Shown here one piece after another: positions 1 to 13,200 of a stretch of 64,000 bases of DNA. Origin of the DNA: Galbula dea (lineage: Eukaryota; Chordata; Aves; Piciformes; Galbulidae); NCBI GenBank assembly GCA_013399015.1, contig VWZX01010624.1, positions 579 through 64,578 on the forward strand. Reading direction: 5' to 3'. A program made the translations under genes and the position numbers. The notes beneath the pieces are model-generated. The model had not been told where the DNA came from. It ran no database searches and worked only from the letters and a program-made list of their open reading frames with translations. Each line of letters opens with the position of its first letter. Position 1 is the first letter of the stretch.

Positions 1-407
1 GAGGAAAGGCTGAAACAGTTGGGGTTGTTCAGCCTTAAAAAGAGAAGGCTTCCAGGGGATCTCATAGCTGCTTTCCAGTACCTAAAGGGGGACTATAGGA
101 TAAAAGGGGAGAGACTTTTTAGGTTCTCAAACTGTGACAAGACAAGGGGAAATGGCTACAAGCTACAAAAGGGGAAATTTAGATTGGAGATTAGGAGGAA
201 TTTCTTTACCAGGAGGGTGGTTAGGCACTGGAACAGGTTGCCCAGGGAGGTTGTGGATGCCCCATCCCTGGCAGTGTTCAAGGCCAGGCTGGATGTGGCC
301 CTGGGCAACCTGGTCTAGTGATTGGCATCCCTGCCCATGGCAGGGGCGGTGGTGGAACTAGATGATCTTTAAGGTCCCTTCAAACCTGAGCCATTCTATG
401 ATTCTAT
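1..407 (+). mobile_element. CR1 LINE, 3' end of ORF2 plus 3' UTR (cut by window start)
   Basis: The reading frame from 19 to 318 gives the C-terminal end of the CR1 ORF2 protein without a stop. In order it contains GLFSLKKRRLPGDLIAAF, a TRGNG segment, RRNFFTRRVVRHWNRLP and a VFKARLDVALGN end. In CR1 this region follows the reverse transcriptase domain. After the stop come the short 3' UTR motif 'gatgatctttaaggtccc' and an octamer-type tail (attctatg repeats) at about 395-407. The element continues to the left of the window, so its true length is unknown. The ORF end looks only mildly decayed, which suggests a moderately young copy. It is a relic of a mobile element, not a host gene. Confidence 0.93.
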
Positions 408-598
408 GGTGAAACACTGGAACTTGCTGCCCAAAGAGTTTTGTAGATACCCCCCATCTGGGGGTTTTAAAGGTAAGGTTCAATGGGCCTCTGAGCAACC
501 TGATCTAGCTGAAGATGTCCCTACTCACTGCAGGGAAGGTTGGACTAGGTGGCCTTTAAAGGTCCCTTCCAACCTAAACTATTCTATGATTCTGTGTC
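405..598 (+). mobile_element. CR1 LINE, short 3' fragment abutting the previous copy
   Basis: It begins exactly in the tail of the preceding CR1 with 'gtgaaacactggaac' (the HWN.LP segment). It then runs through a decayed C-terminus and the 3' UTR motif 'ggtcccttccaacc' to a tail near 590-598 (attctatgattctgtg). It is more diverged than its left neighbour, so the two are different copies or subfamilies rather than a recent local duplication. The truncated 5' end lying on the neighbour's tail suggests insertion into an existing CR1 tail. Confidence 0.85.
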
Positions 599-3500
599 AG
601 GAAAGAAACCCACTGAAGTTTGAAGAAATCTCTTTGTTATCTTTAAAAGCCCTTTGTAACAACCCTTATGAGAAGTACTTCTACTGCAAGTCTCATTCTA
701 TTTTCCCATTTGCACCAGGTCCTAGTCCAAAAGAATAACAAAGCTGAGATCTTCAAAAGATATAGAGGTTTAGGAACATGAATGACATAAATGTCCCTGA
801 AGGTCGATGACACTTTTCTAATGCTCTAAAGCTACTACTGAAATATCTGTTTAGCAGCTCTGTGGTTTGGGTTTGGGTTTTTTTTTCTGTTTTGTGATTG
901 TTTTTATTTTAATTGCATGCCCTTGCTTTTTGCTTTTTGACTGTAAATCAAAAGAAGCCAATTTTCTACTCACATAACAGCTCAAAGAAAACTTATTCAG
1001 CCTAAACTATATCCAAAATTTAGCCACAATTCAGCATGTAATTTAAATACTATTATAAAAATAATAGGGAAGCAATAATATATCACTAACATTTGAAAGT
1101 ATTAGCTTTATCAGACATTGAATGTAGAAAGTCTTCCAGGATTAGTTAATACTAGTACATTTTTCTTATACTCAGCTAGAAGTACCTGATCTCCTCTCTA
1201 GACACTTTTTCTCAGAAAGCAATTGACAATTTGTAATACTTACTGAATTTAAAAAGTTAATTGCTATCTGACTGAAGTAGCTTATTATACAAGTACTAGG
1301 ACTATGGCTGTCTGCCAGTTGAATACACTAAAGCATTTCATTTAAGCAATTTAAATTAAAATATCATTTTATAAAGTTGTTTTGATTGTGATTGCATATT
1401 GAGGTTTTAAATAATTTTGACTTAATTTCAAGGGAGATGGATTCATTTTGTATATTATCAAATTGTAATCATTTCTGTGTGATTAACATTTAATTTATGT
1501 CTACACTCTTAGCACTTTCCTTCCCTATAGCCGTAGTTGTATTATACTTTTTAAAAGAGCTGAGTGTTTTTGCACAATGCACAGAGATGAAATAGAAAAA
1601 AACATGAAGAAAAAACATCTGGAGTAATGCAAGCAGCTCCCCAGTAGAATGCCACTATCACATTTCATCTTACAGCCAAGAAGACAGCTCTATAATGGAA
1701 AGAAGGTTTCATAATAGAAACAATTATAAATATCAGTGTGTAGTCTACAGTGTAATATAGTCAATTGCTAATCAAAACAAAGATGACCAGAAGAGAGCTC
1801 TAGATTATCTTTCAGCCCAAACTTCTTATATTTGGGAGAAAATAATACAGATATAATGAGTGTAGCACTATACTTTCTGCAGGACAGACAAGTGCTTTCT
1901 CCACTGTCCTTCTTCAATACCTACTTCAGGACTCAACACACCCATTTTGAGAAATTATGATATAGTACACACTCAACTGTAAATGTATTATTCATGAGTG
2001 GAAGTAGGATACTCTTTTGCATTTTGGTAGCTGGTATTACCCAAAATAGTTTAATTATAAAAAAAATGAATAATCCAGGTTGACTTTGGTGAATGGCTCT
2101 ATCCAGATTTGATAAAGCAGGAAAAAGAAATGTCAGGAGCAGAAAGACAAAGCATTCTGACATTTTTTAAATTAACCTTTCTGATTTTTTTCCCAAGTTC
2201 ACTGGGAGACAGATTTTCTATTCCTTAAGCAGCATTTCAGCTGAATTACCTGGAAACAGTACAATTCAAATGACTTGGAGTGCTTAAGGGAGGATGTGAG
2301 AAAATACCTGTCTCTGGATATGCTTTTGAAGTTAAAGGGTTACTCTAAATCCCCTAAATCCACAGCAAACTGTGAAGAAAAAGTATGGACTGAGAATTTA
2401 GGTTTTTACTTTCACTGAATTTCAGCTGGACAAATATTTCATAATGGATACAGTAACAGTTGTGCTCAATACCACTTTAAGCTGCAGTGTCCTAGGTAAT
2501 TGCCCCCTCCCCATATCTTTTCTTAAGGAAATGCCGTTAGCAGCAATCTGCCTGAGCTCCTTGGAAACAAGTACCAAGCAAGAATTCACATCGTGTCTTT
2601 GTCTCGGGACTAGATCTTGAGTTTACAGATTTGTTTTCTCTGCTAAGGTTTATAAATTAATCCATGAATGGTTTGTCAATGCACACCATGTATTATTTTT
2701 TCCCATTGTCAGCTCTTTGCTTTGGAAAGCTGATGTGAAATATTTCTATTACTAGTTGTCTTGAGTGTTCATTTAATAGACTGTAAACGAAAATACACAC
2801 ATAAAATAGGGAAAAAAAGAAAAAAAATACATCTATATGGTAGCAGCACCAGTACAGCAGCTGGAGGTATTTAGAAAATGTCAATTTTGTAATGATGCAG
2901 TAAAATCAGGAACAGCTTCCAACAGTCATCTCAATACCAGTTCTCTGTTTACTTGCCCAGTCACTTGATGCACGCCTGTAAAACTGATCCCAGCAGAGTT
3001 ACTGTATTTCTATTTCTGCATTTCCCTAGGCACAGGTAGAGCTAAAGAGGAGCTAAGGATGGCTGAGGACTTGTCGTGTTCCTTGACTGTATATGGATAA
3101 CATCATGTTCTATTGGGCTGTGGTCTGTTGGTTTTTCTTGTTTTTAATTATTTTTCTACAGTTGTGTTTTCTGATTATTTCCATAGTGAAAGTGTAGCAG
3201 AGCGCTGCAATGTACAGAGTTGGAAATATCCAGATGTTTTCTTCTTCCAGTGTATAGGGCACACCAGATAAGCTCACCTAGCTGTTTGGTTTTTAAATTG
3301 AGAACAATTGAAACTATAAACTTGCATATGAACCTCTTTGAATATTCTGAAGAAAGAAGTCTTGATTTTCATCCTTGGATAAAGGTTTTCTCCATCAGTT
3401 TTTACAGATCTACATCTGCCAAATCTGCTAGACCTTCATCAGATCTACATTTGCACCCTACCCTCTTCTTTTTCATAAGTTTATCTTATTCAGATATTTC

Positions 3501-4036
3501 TTTATCAAAATATAAGAATAAAATTTCCTTCAGAAGAATGTGTCTATAAAGAAGGAAAGAACATCTGTTTAACTCCATTACAAAAACAGGCAGCTTGCTT
3601 CCCTCAGTCCAGGCTGCAAAGCTCAGATGAAAAGATAGCAGAAAAGCAGAAGAAATCTATTTTAAGATTAACAGGTATTTTTAAACACAAGTTCAATCTT
3701 ACCAGCCTCAGATTTTGATTTACACCTGAAAAGGCCCATCACAAGTATTAGACTTTTCAGCCTTCTCTACCTTAAAACAAATGTATTTAAAAAGCCTGCT
3801 TAGTGATACTAACCCGCTAACAATGCTCACAATCTATTTAATTGACTTTAATTGGGACACTTTCCAATAAAATTCCAATTTCTTAAATGACTGTGCATTG
3901 GAAACAGGTTAGTTTAACTCATTTCAGTGAACAAGCCCCACCTGAGAATTTTGACTTTGTCTAACTGTAGACAGCTGAACTAACATAGGCTGGGAGAAGG
4001 AAAATCCACTACTGGAAAATGACTTTTACATTGCAC
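599..4036. other. Unique AT-rich non-coding stretch
   Basis: No recognisable gene or interspersed repeat was seen. There are T/G-rich runs around 865-905 and short A or T runs. Open frames are short (at most about 110 codons), lack recognisable motifs and look like chance. Confidence 0.6.
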
Positions 4037-4063
4037 AAAAAAAAAAAAAAAAAAAAAAAAAAN
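4037..4063. repeat. Poly-A run of 26 ending in a single N
   Basis: Twenty-six consecutive A bases are followed by one undetermined base at 4063. No retroelement body could be recognised immediately upstream. The N marks an unresolved base or a sequence join at the homopolymer, so the true run length is uncertain. Confidence 0.9.
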
Positions 4064-7000
4064 GGCCAAATCATGAGGGAATTTAATCCTCCACAGTGTT
4101 GCTAAATAAGCTGAAGATGATGTCACTTGGCAGCTCTGAGAATTTGCATCTAGTAGAAAATCTACTTGTTCTTATGTTTTACCTAACCACATGAAATACT
4201 GTTAGATTCTGTGCTTCTGTGCACAAAGTCCCTGATACGTGAGGATTTTAATTCCAACTCTAGGTCCTCTAGGTGGTTCCATATTCAAAAGGACAGAAGA
4301 ACCTACAGGGCATCTGTTTTTTGTATAGCATCTAGAATTTTTTGTATGTACAGAAATTGCATTGTTGAAATGTCTTAATTAATTACAGATGGAAAAAAAT
4401 ATTTTAACTGAACTTAACTGAATCTTTCACATTAACACATGAACTACTGTAGAGCTCCTTACAAGGCTGTAACACTTAAGGTTTGCAAGGCTATTATGCA
4501 TACAACGGTTTAGTATTTCAGGTGATAAGATTTTGCCTTGATTTCCAAGTCCTTTATAAAGCTGTCTGAATTACTCAACAGACAGGACACCTCAAGAAAT
4601 GGTAGATATGTAGGAGGTCACCCTTATCATTCGCTTCAAGGACCACGTGAAGGTCTTTGAACTTGCAGTTAGATAGACTCTTGGAAAATAGCTGAGAGTA
4701 CAGATATCTGGGCCTGTATAGCAAGAAAATGAGCAGAAAAAGTTCCACTCTTCTTCAATTAAAGAGCACAGAAAAATCCTACAGCACCACTCCATGCAGT
4801 TTTTAGTGAGAAGGTAGTATTACATTACCAGCTGTTCTTGAACAATGATTTTCATCTCATAGTGGTTTATTAATCTTACCACTTACCACTTTAATCTCTG
4901 CCATTTATTATCTTATTTGTGAAGGCAGTGTGCTATCCTCCACTTTTGTGTAGTCACAGAGATTAAAGCCTTATGTAAAGGATTTGGGTCAAAATGTGCT
5001 TTCTTCCTATCTTCGCCTTTTCTTTGTGTATTGTGAGAAGAGTTGCCTGAAGGACTTTCCCTTCAAATAAAACATCTTTACAATCCCAACCCCCAAATGT
5101 TTGAAGTTAATATAGACTTTTTTTCCCCCTAGTTACACATGCTAACTTTTCCAGAAATCCCACCAGTACAAATATATGTATGTGTATACACACACTCCCT
5201 TTATTGTCTTAGAAGGAAGCAAGGACAAAGAAGAGTTAGCAGCAAATAATTTAGATAAGAGCTAAAAATCCATAAAAGACTGAAAAGCTATCTTGCTGTT
5301 GTGTTCTCTTCTCCTCCTTAAAACATTGCTATTACAGAGAAGCATAAAAAATGAGCTTTGGGAAACAAAGCCCTTCCTACAATCACAGAACAGGATCAAA
5401 ATGGTTTATCAGTGTCATCAACATACATCTCTGACCTTTCATCCTTGTGTGACAAGTTCAGTCTCCCGTGACTTCCTTAACCCACTGCTATCTAAGTTAG
5501 CCAAAGTAGCAAGAATTAGCATAACACATCCATCTGTTCCTTAGAAATGAGGATGAAACAGAAACATTCCTGTTTCAGGTAGGCCAAAGAGCAGCTATCA
5601 GATTGTCACCACCTTCAGCCTATGTAGACCAGGCTCACAAGCAGTGGAAGGTCTCCTATCAACAAGCCCTCTTGCACAACCAGTGCTGTAAAAGGCAACA
5701 AAGAAGCTGACTGTAATTAACTTCATTAAGTGAAAGGATAGAGGAAAAGAGGGGGAGAAGGAGGAAAAATGAAGCAATAAGTATGTCTCCCAGGTGAAGA
5801 TGCCCAAATATCAGTATGCTGCGGTCCACCAGTTGGTAGATTTACACATGAAGCCTCTGGAAAGGGGGAAGCTCAGAGACACTGTCTTGTGGCTGACTTA
5901 CTGCCTACGGACACTGTGAGACTTTCTGTCAGAGGTAACTTCTAAACATAACTTTCAGGATATGCCACAGCTGGTGAGCCTATAATTAGAATAAGGGCTT
6001 ACCACCATGGTGGTGGCCCCAAGCTGGCAGATATGGGTGACTGGGCTGGCTAGAGGGACTGTTCTTCCAACAGAAGTCAAGGTCAACCCCCAAGGAAATG
6101 AGGAAAAACACAGGTGCAAGGCAAAAACCTTTGGTCTCTAGGTTAGATGACCACGCACACTCACTCCTGCCCTCCCCACCTCTGGCCTTGCCACCTGCAT
6201 CAGCATCCTAGGGGGAATGGGGGGAGGATTTATAAAGTTTCCCAATATTCAAAATACTGTTATAACAATGAGCTGTTGCTGCACTTGCTTCCTTAGCAGT
6301 GAGTGAGAGACTGCCGCTCACCTCCCGCTGCAAAGGCAAGCCTGGCCCGTGATGATTAACTCAGGAGAACACAATGGTCCATGTCTGAACCGTGTGTGTG
6401 TGTGCCAAGGAGAGTGTTTTCCTTATTTTTCTTGCACAGCAAGTTTTTAGCCCAGCTTTTTTACAAAGACCATGCCTACTCCAAATTCCCAGACAGTGAG
6501 TCAGCCTCGGTCCCTGGTGAACCTGCAGAGCCACGTGATGAAGGGTGAGGAAACTTCACCCCATGGAGGGGTCAGGCAGGCTTGCCACCAGAGCACGTCT
6601 GGATTTTCAAAACCAAACCTGTTTCCTCCCGCAACGCTCTAGCCTCTGCCAGCAAGTAAACAACTCACAGAGGCTGGTGTTCGGTGCCAGGCGTGCCTCT
6701 TCTGCACCCTACCTATCTTTCCAGCCTGAGGGCTGTAGCAGCAAAGCGTCTGCTTTTCACCAACACTCAGCATTTCATCCTTGTGGTATGGAAGCATGAT
6801 TACCCCATTTTTTTATCAAAGCTGAGTAATCTATGTACATTACAGGGCTGTCAGCTTAATTCCTAAGCCACCCAAGCTCTCAGTCTGAAGTACAGGGTGT
6901 AGATGTGCTGTCTCCAGCACAAAACACAAGAACAAAACACAAAACACAAAACACAAGAACAAACCTTTGAGGTCATGAGCAGCCAGCTGGAAATTAGAGC

Positions 7001-8044
7001 AGCCCTGAGGCTAAGGAAATTCAGAGGCAGTAGAAAGTTTCAGCTAAGCAAGAAAAGAGTTCAACATGCAGAGGGTGTACTCCAAGGACATTTGTGTCCC
7101 ACAGCATTTGACATTTCTGTAAGAGGCTTGTAAGAAGAGAAAAGTTAGAAGGTTATAATACTTTGCACTACCTTCCCACTTTTGTAGCACATAGCAATGA
7201 GATATGCAATTAGTTTTGCTAGAACATTTTAGAAAATGTTGTGTCAGCATGTCACATCATGCTATGAAGTGAGGGAGCAGTGGTCATGAAAAGGGAATCT
7301 ATTGTCACTGCTAAAAAATGGCCCCAAAGTGCCTAGAATAACCTTTGTCCTATGCAAGGTAAATCAGAAATTGTGTTTGTTTTTTCTGCTTATGCTGTTA
7401 AGGGTTTTTACTCTATCCTCCAGCCTAGGTACATGTTATCTTCATACCACTATTGTGTTACAAATCTAACTGTAAACAATATCAAGTGAGGCCAAACCAA
7501 AATATTAGTGTTATCTCAGCATCTGTGACACTGCTGTAGTGCCACCCTGTGAAGTCCAGCTCAGACTTGCTCAGCATTAAATGGCTTCAATGTTCGTCTA
7601 CCTTTTTTCTCTTGACACCTTGTTTATCTTTCAGCACTTGGCTTGTATTATGAGTTGGGGTTTAGGGGAGTTGTAGTGGTGATGTGGTGTGAATAGGTCT
7701 CAAAATGGGCATATGAAGGGCTAGAGGATCTGGTAGAAGGGTAACCAAAGGGGCTTAACCTTCTCAGGCCAACTATGTGCTGACTACTTTATCATTCACA
7801 TCATCTACTCTACCCTCTCTTATGAACTCCTCCCCCAAACTAGCTAAATATGGTGTCGGCCTTCATGCCAGGAGAAGCTTGGCAGCTTCGTGGGTTTGGG
7901 CCTGGTTCGAATTCCACTGAAATCAAGGTGGCCTAAGAAGAAATGTTCCTTCATTAACTCCTATGGACCTTGAAGTATGTATGATTAGAAGAGAGCTGTG
8001 GGGACCAAGCTAGTGTACAGCTTAAATTACTGTTTGTTGATTTC
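4064..8044. other. Unique non-coding stretch, somewhat GC-richer near 6000-6800
   Basis: No gene was recognised. Minor content includes a short (TA/TG/CA)n tract at about 5170-5195, a CCC/GGG-rich patch near 6170-6230 and the AAAACAC repeat listed separately. Open frames here are short and without motifs. A tRNA B-box-like 12-mer occurs at about 7903-7914 but has no convincing tRNA context. Confidence 0.5.
6918..6964. repeat. (AAAACAC/AAGAAC)n simple repeat
   Basis: Imperfect tandem units of the type aaaacac, interspersed with aagaac, run for about 45 bases. The antiparallel strand is GT-rich. It is a plain low-complexity array. Confidence 0.85.
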
Positions 8045-8548
8045 ATCATGGCTAGGCTTCACGAACGAAGATTTGGGAAGGGCTCTACACACGTTTGTTG
8101 CAAGCATGTTGGTGGCTAAAAAGGCCAATACGAGATAGGCATCAGCGGTTGCAAAAGGCACAGCAGAAAGACTCTTTAGATGGTGTGTTCTGCAAGGCAC
8201 GGTTCTTTCTGCGTTGTTTTCCTCCTCAAGGGTGATCCTGCGTGCTTTCTCAAAAGATTCCTCAGTGTTATAGATGGTGTGTCTCCAGGCCTCCCGCTTG
8301 GAGGCCAGAGTAGACCAGTTATGATGATCAATATGGCCAAGGCTAAGATTTTTCAGGGAGTCCTTGTATCTTCTCTTTGGGGCTCCTCTCTTCCGGCAGC
8401 TGGTGGCAAGTTCACCATAAAGCAAGATCTTAGGGAGGCGGTGGTCCTTCATCCTTGAGATGTGCCCTGCCTGTCACAGCTGTGTTCTCAGTAACATGGC
8501 CTCAATACTTGTGACTGCTGCTTGTTCTAGAACAGATGTATTGGTCAC
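8045..8548 (-). mobile_element. RTE-like LINE fragment, C-terminal ORF2 piece (copy A)
   Basis: Read on the minus strand, the translation gives YVTNTSV, then SIEAMLLRTQL, GHISRMKDHRLPK, LLYGELATSCRKRGAPKRR, a YKDSLK segment, LASKREAWR, and a decayed cysteine/histidine end reading CLSRIGLFSHQHACNK. This order is typical of the C-terminal end of endonuclease/reverse-transcriptase proteins of RTE-like non-LTR elements; CR1 does not carry it. The frame is broken by an in-frame stop after TQL (TGA where copy B has CGA) and by a TGA inside the zinc-finger-like end. No RT or endonuclease domain is attached, so this is a dead fragment. Copy B at 47896-48401 matches it at about 95 percent by eye. The exact clade is uncertain: RTE is my best guess, and AviRTE-type elements are known in some bird lineages. 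Confidence 0.75.
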
Positions 8549-9625
8549 ATACTGATTGACCTTTTCACAATTCCATGTAGGGCTTATTATTGCTATTTAT
8601 TAAAGAACTAAACATATGAAAATTTTGTCTTTAGGGTGAGCAAAATTTTGTTTGGTTCTTTTACCTCAAAGCAACAATTTTCACTGACTCCTTTTACAGT
8701 CAGGGTTAGCGTGGACCTTGGTGAAAGGTGTGAGCTGCAGGCTGGGAATGCCAGAGATTTTCCACACAATGCCCACAAAGATTCTGACACTGATTATGTA
8801 GTAGTTTGTTTTTAACAAATGCCAAAATGGAAAAAATCAAGTCACCAGTATGCAGACCTTTGCAAAGCAGAGGACCTTTAAGAGGAAGCCAGCATGCAAC
8901 AGAGCAGTATCATAGGAGTCCAGCAACTTGTATGGTGGGCATACAGATTACATCAAGATGTCCCCTAGAGAAAATCACGATGAAAATCATGTTTTCCATC
9001 TCCAAGGCTCATTCAACCCATAAGTTCTTCATTTTATAAATGAACATATGGTTTAATTTGAAGTCATGGTATAGAGCCTAGCTTGCTGAATGGCCATTTT
9101 TAGAAAATAAGGCAACATAGAAAATATGTGGGATAGAGAAGTTTCATTTTGGCTAGATGTTTTATGGAGTTTTTTGATTTTGTTTTTCTGGTTTGTTTTG
9201 TTTTTCTTGACAAGTACAGCAACACAAGCTGGCTGGATTAGAGCACCTCAGTGGTCATCATTCATATTGTCATGGACTGTCACAATGACTAGCGTTCAGA
9301 ATGGATGCAATGAAATGTTTATTGGGAAAATTAATTGGTTTATATGTATTATTGACACTTTGCATGGTATATCCTATGCTGGTTTTGTGGGGGAAAGAGG
9401 GTGGTTTGTTTTGTTTTTAGCCGTCTAGCTCTTACAGCTAGTATGATGGTGTTCCCACTGAAAATTTTGGATGTTTTACCACCCTTGTGAGTAGGCCTGG
9501 AGCCAATACAATGAATGTAACAACAGAAGCCCCAAGTATACAACAAGCTCAGAGCAGAAAGAATTCCATCTCCATATATAAGATTTTGCTCAGCTGTAAA
9601 ACATGTCAGCATTAACTAAGCAAAA
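8549..9625. other. Unique non-coding stretch
   Basis: No element was recognised. A T/G-rich low-complexity patch lies at about 9165-9215. Open frames of up to 100 codons lack recognisable motifs. Confidence 0.5.
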
Positions 9626-10257
9626 CTGAGTCAGCAGTGTGCACTGGCAGGCAAAAGGCCCAACAGGGTCCTGGGGTGCATCAAGCACTCCGTTGCTAGC
9701 TGATCAAGAGAGGTGATAGTCCCACTACACTCTGCACTGGTGTGGCCACATCTTGAGTATTGTGTGCAATTTGGGGCACCACAGTACAAGAGGGATATGA
9801 AGTTGTTAGAGAGCACCCAGAGGAAGGCCACAAAGACTGTAGAGGGTTTGGAGGTGAAGCCTTATGAGGAATGGCTGAAATCACTTGGTCTGTTCAATCT
9901 AGAGAAGAGGAGACTGAGGGGAGACCTCATTGCAGTTTATAACTTCCTCACCAGAGAGGGAAAGGTAGGTGCTGACCTCTTCTCTCTGGTGACCAGTGGC
10001 CACCCAGGGGAATTGCATGAAGCTATGCTGGGGGAAATAGAAGTTGAATGTTAGGAAGAGGTTCTTTACCCAGAGGGTGGTGGAGCATTAGAACAGTCTC
10101 CCCAGGGAGGCAATCATGACACCAACTCTCATGGAATTCAAGAAGTACTTGGACAATGTTCTTAGACAGTGTGACTTTGGGGTTGTCCTGTGCATGAGTA
10201 GGAATTGGGCTCCATGATCCTTGTGGGTCCCTTCCAACTTGCAATATTCTGTGATTA
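9626..10257 (+). mobile_element. CR1 LINE, 5'-truncated, C-terminal ORF2 and tail
   Basis: It starts in the post-RT part of ORF2 (SQQCALAGKRPNRVLGCIK in one frame). It runs on with LVWPHLEYCVQFGAPQYK, LGLFNLEKRRLRGDLIAVY and a frameshifted remainder, then the 3' UTR motif 'ggtcccttccaac' and a single tail unit 'attctgtgatt' near 10247. Several frameshifts break the ORF, one of them at about 10010-10050 before the FF/HWN segment. The 5' truncation point is abrupt at about 9626. It is a dead CR1 copy. Confidence 0.92.
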
Positions 10258-13200
10258 AGCCAGATTCCAGACAGAGCAGCTAAATAAGAGAAAATCTTCT
10301 TTAGTTTCAAGGTATTGCTTTAATACTACAATATCAGATGCTGTTTTTCAAAGTCTGGGAAACACATCTGAACTGTTGGTACAGTTTGCCTTCCTAAACA
10401 GTGGCATTAAGTTCTGGCTCCACTTCCTTTCCTTGGAGAAAACAAGTTTCTACATTCTCCCCTGTAAATGCAAGGGTTAAGAGCCAGGAGACCTCTGGGC
10501 CTATACAGAACTTGAAGAATACATAAAAGAAATAATATTCTTATTCATAATAAAATGTGTAACTGCATTTTTTCCTGCATGGCAATCTGATTCCAAATGG
10601 GGTATGATCCATTTCAAAGGAAGGCAAAGGGGTGTTTTGAAAAAAGTTAGAGCAATGGTATTTAACCCAGACAGAGAGCCCTCAGCCCAGATCTGGTACC
10701 CCACAAAAAGCCTAAGTATTTTCCCACTATTGGTCCTATCTCACCTGCTTAACCATGCCAGCAAATACACTTATCAGACAGTGTGGGAGCAGCCTCTCAG
10801 ACTTTGGAGGGTATATTTCCTTTACAGCACTCAGCTGGAGGAGATGATGCTTGTTCTAAAGATTCTTTTTCACAGAAGGCTGTTAAGGCTGTCTCTGGGG
10901 TGTGAGAAAAGAGGAGATGTAACTTGAGTGCAGAGGAGCAATAACAACTGCACACAAACTTCTGTCTTCTTTCACAGGGAAAAAAAATGTGCTTGACTTT
11001 CACAAATCTACCTCCTGGTTTTCCCTCAGCAGTTCCCCAGGGAGTGGAGAAGGCTGAATTTAAAATGAAGGCTAAGAGATGCCCTGGAGCACATTTAAGT
11101 CTTGTTACTTGTCCTTGTGAAGACCTGTGCTTTGTTACATGAAAGAGGTAGTGGGCATCTTATTGGTCTCTCTCTTACCCCATCGAATCCTACATTAAGG
11201 GGAAACTGATTCAGAAGCATGTCTTTATACCTGTAAAAAAAAAATAGGGGTTGAAATTATGCCTTCATCAAGCACAGAGAGATCAGACTAGCCAGAGAGT
11301 CAATGTCCAGGATTACTGGAAACATAACCTAAAATAATGGCTTTCTTAAACCCACTTATCAAAGGATAGACACCTGCAGCTAAGGCATTGTTGAAGATTA
11401 GGCTCCAACATTGGTGCATCCTGCTGGGAGACAGCAGTGGGACAACAATCATGAGAGCAAGCTGATAGCAGAGACAAGCCATGTTATAACCATGTTCCTA
11501 TAGGTTCATTTCTCCAGCCAGACTGAAGCCTTAGCCAAAGCAGCCTTTTTTGGCAAAAGAAGAGTCAAGTTGGTGTATGTTACATATTAGGAAATATTTC
11601 TTCATAACAGCTCACTAATCTAAAGGAAAGTTAACCTTCTTTTTCATATGTGTGTTTTCTCACTAGCCATCTTGACACAGTGTAACTCTTTATGTCAACT
11701 AAGTAAGTTTTGATATGTCTACATTGGGGGTTTTTTTATGTGGGGTTTAAATTTCTGTATCTATGCATGTAGAGATTATGCTTAAGAGCCTAGACTGAAA
11801 TTCAGCATTGAAGAAACAGGAATAGTCTGTCCTTTGCCTCTGCTCTTCAATGACACCACTGATAAGGTGAAAACTTCTGCTCATCTTGTGTTATTCACTC
11901 CTTGCTGTACCTTTGCTTCCAGGGAGGTGAACCTGTTTGAGATCTCAGCTGCACCTGTCCCCAAAGCAACATAATTTGAATTCATTTACAAATCACTTTT
12001 GCAGCTGTCATGATTTCTATGTCATATTTAGTCCTAGCTTGACTGTTAAAAGGGGTTTATAAGAATGGCACAATGGAGGAAACAGACCTTCCTTGCTTCT
12101 TCCGTTTTCCTCAGAAGCAGGTAAAAGCCGTTCACCCAGATTTTCCTTTATGTATCACTCTGAGGTTGTGACACAGCTGGGAGTGGTGTACCACTTGCAG
12201 GCACAGTGGCAAATACAGAAGGCTATCTGAAGAGGTGTGTGATAACTTTAGCAATAGGGGACATGCCATAGATAAGGCAGAGTTTTTTAGTTAACCTTTT
12301 AAGGTATAATGTGAAATGAATGAAGAGTTATTAAAGGATAACATTTTCTTTAATTATCATGACAATAATTGATTTTTTATTATTAACAGGGGTAATTAAC
12401 CATTATCTGTGAATACTTAGGAAAGTATCAATAGCCCTGGTGGGTAAAACAGGGTCATGTAGTTTAGTACCCTGCCTCCTTCTATGTGCATGAAGAGGTA
12501 CATAGGAAAGATAAGAAGAGGGTGAGCACATGCTTCCCATAATTACTCTCTCATCTGCCAAAAAAAACCCCAAAGAGACAACTACATCTTAATGATGTTG
12601 GAATTACAAAAGATAGCTTAAAATTCCAGACAGCTCTTCTGCCAAAGTACTGTACAGGGTATGAAACAAGTATAAACTCCCAGTATACTGTGATGTCGGT
12701 CTGAGTTGTCCTGAGCAGAAAGTGTCTGGGTGACTATGGGAACACTTGGTGCTCAGAATCTTTCATAAAAAGGGTGCATTTATACATGAACTGTTTTTCC
12801 TTTTTAATGAACAAAATGGTAAGTGGACAGGAACTGAAATTCCACTTCATTCAGAATAACACCCAATTTGCCTATTACGTTGCAGATCTCTCCCACATTT
12901 ATGATTCAATTTAGGAGGCAGTGTCAACGAAATTAACACTGCTTAAAGATAAATGCTGAAGAGAGATATTTTCAGGTAGAAATCCTGCTTGTTTAATAAT
13001 GAAAGTTTGGTTCCATTATGTTTATTACTATTATACTGACTGAGATGTTATTATTTATGCACTGTGATAAATTATTTTCTTCTATTCATGACAAGTACAA
13101 AAAAAAAAAAAAGCTATTTCCTTTCATACTTCATTGTATTTGACTGAAAACCTGCATTCTTGTTAGCCAAAAGATGGAGCAAGTCATTGAGGACTTGCTC

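Noticed and set aside
7840..7925. tRNA B-box-like 12-mer ggttcgaattcc near the RTE-like copy A, considered as a tRNA or tRNA-derived SINE
   Set aside because: The flanking bases do not form a T stem, no A box lies at the right distance with a plausible D arm, and no repeat partner is visible in the window.
13177..13200. Perfect 9-bp stem hairpin (gagcaagtc / gacttgctc)
   Set aside because: Short, isolated stems of this size are expected by chance in 64 kb and nothing around it suggests a function.
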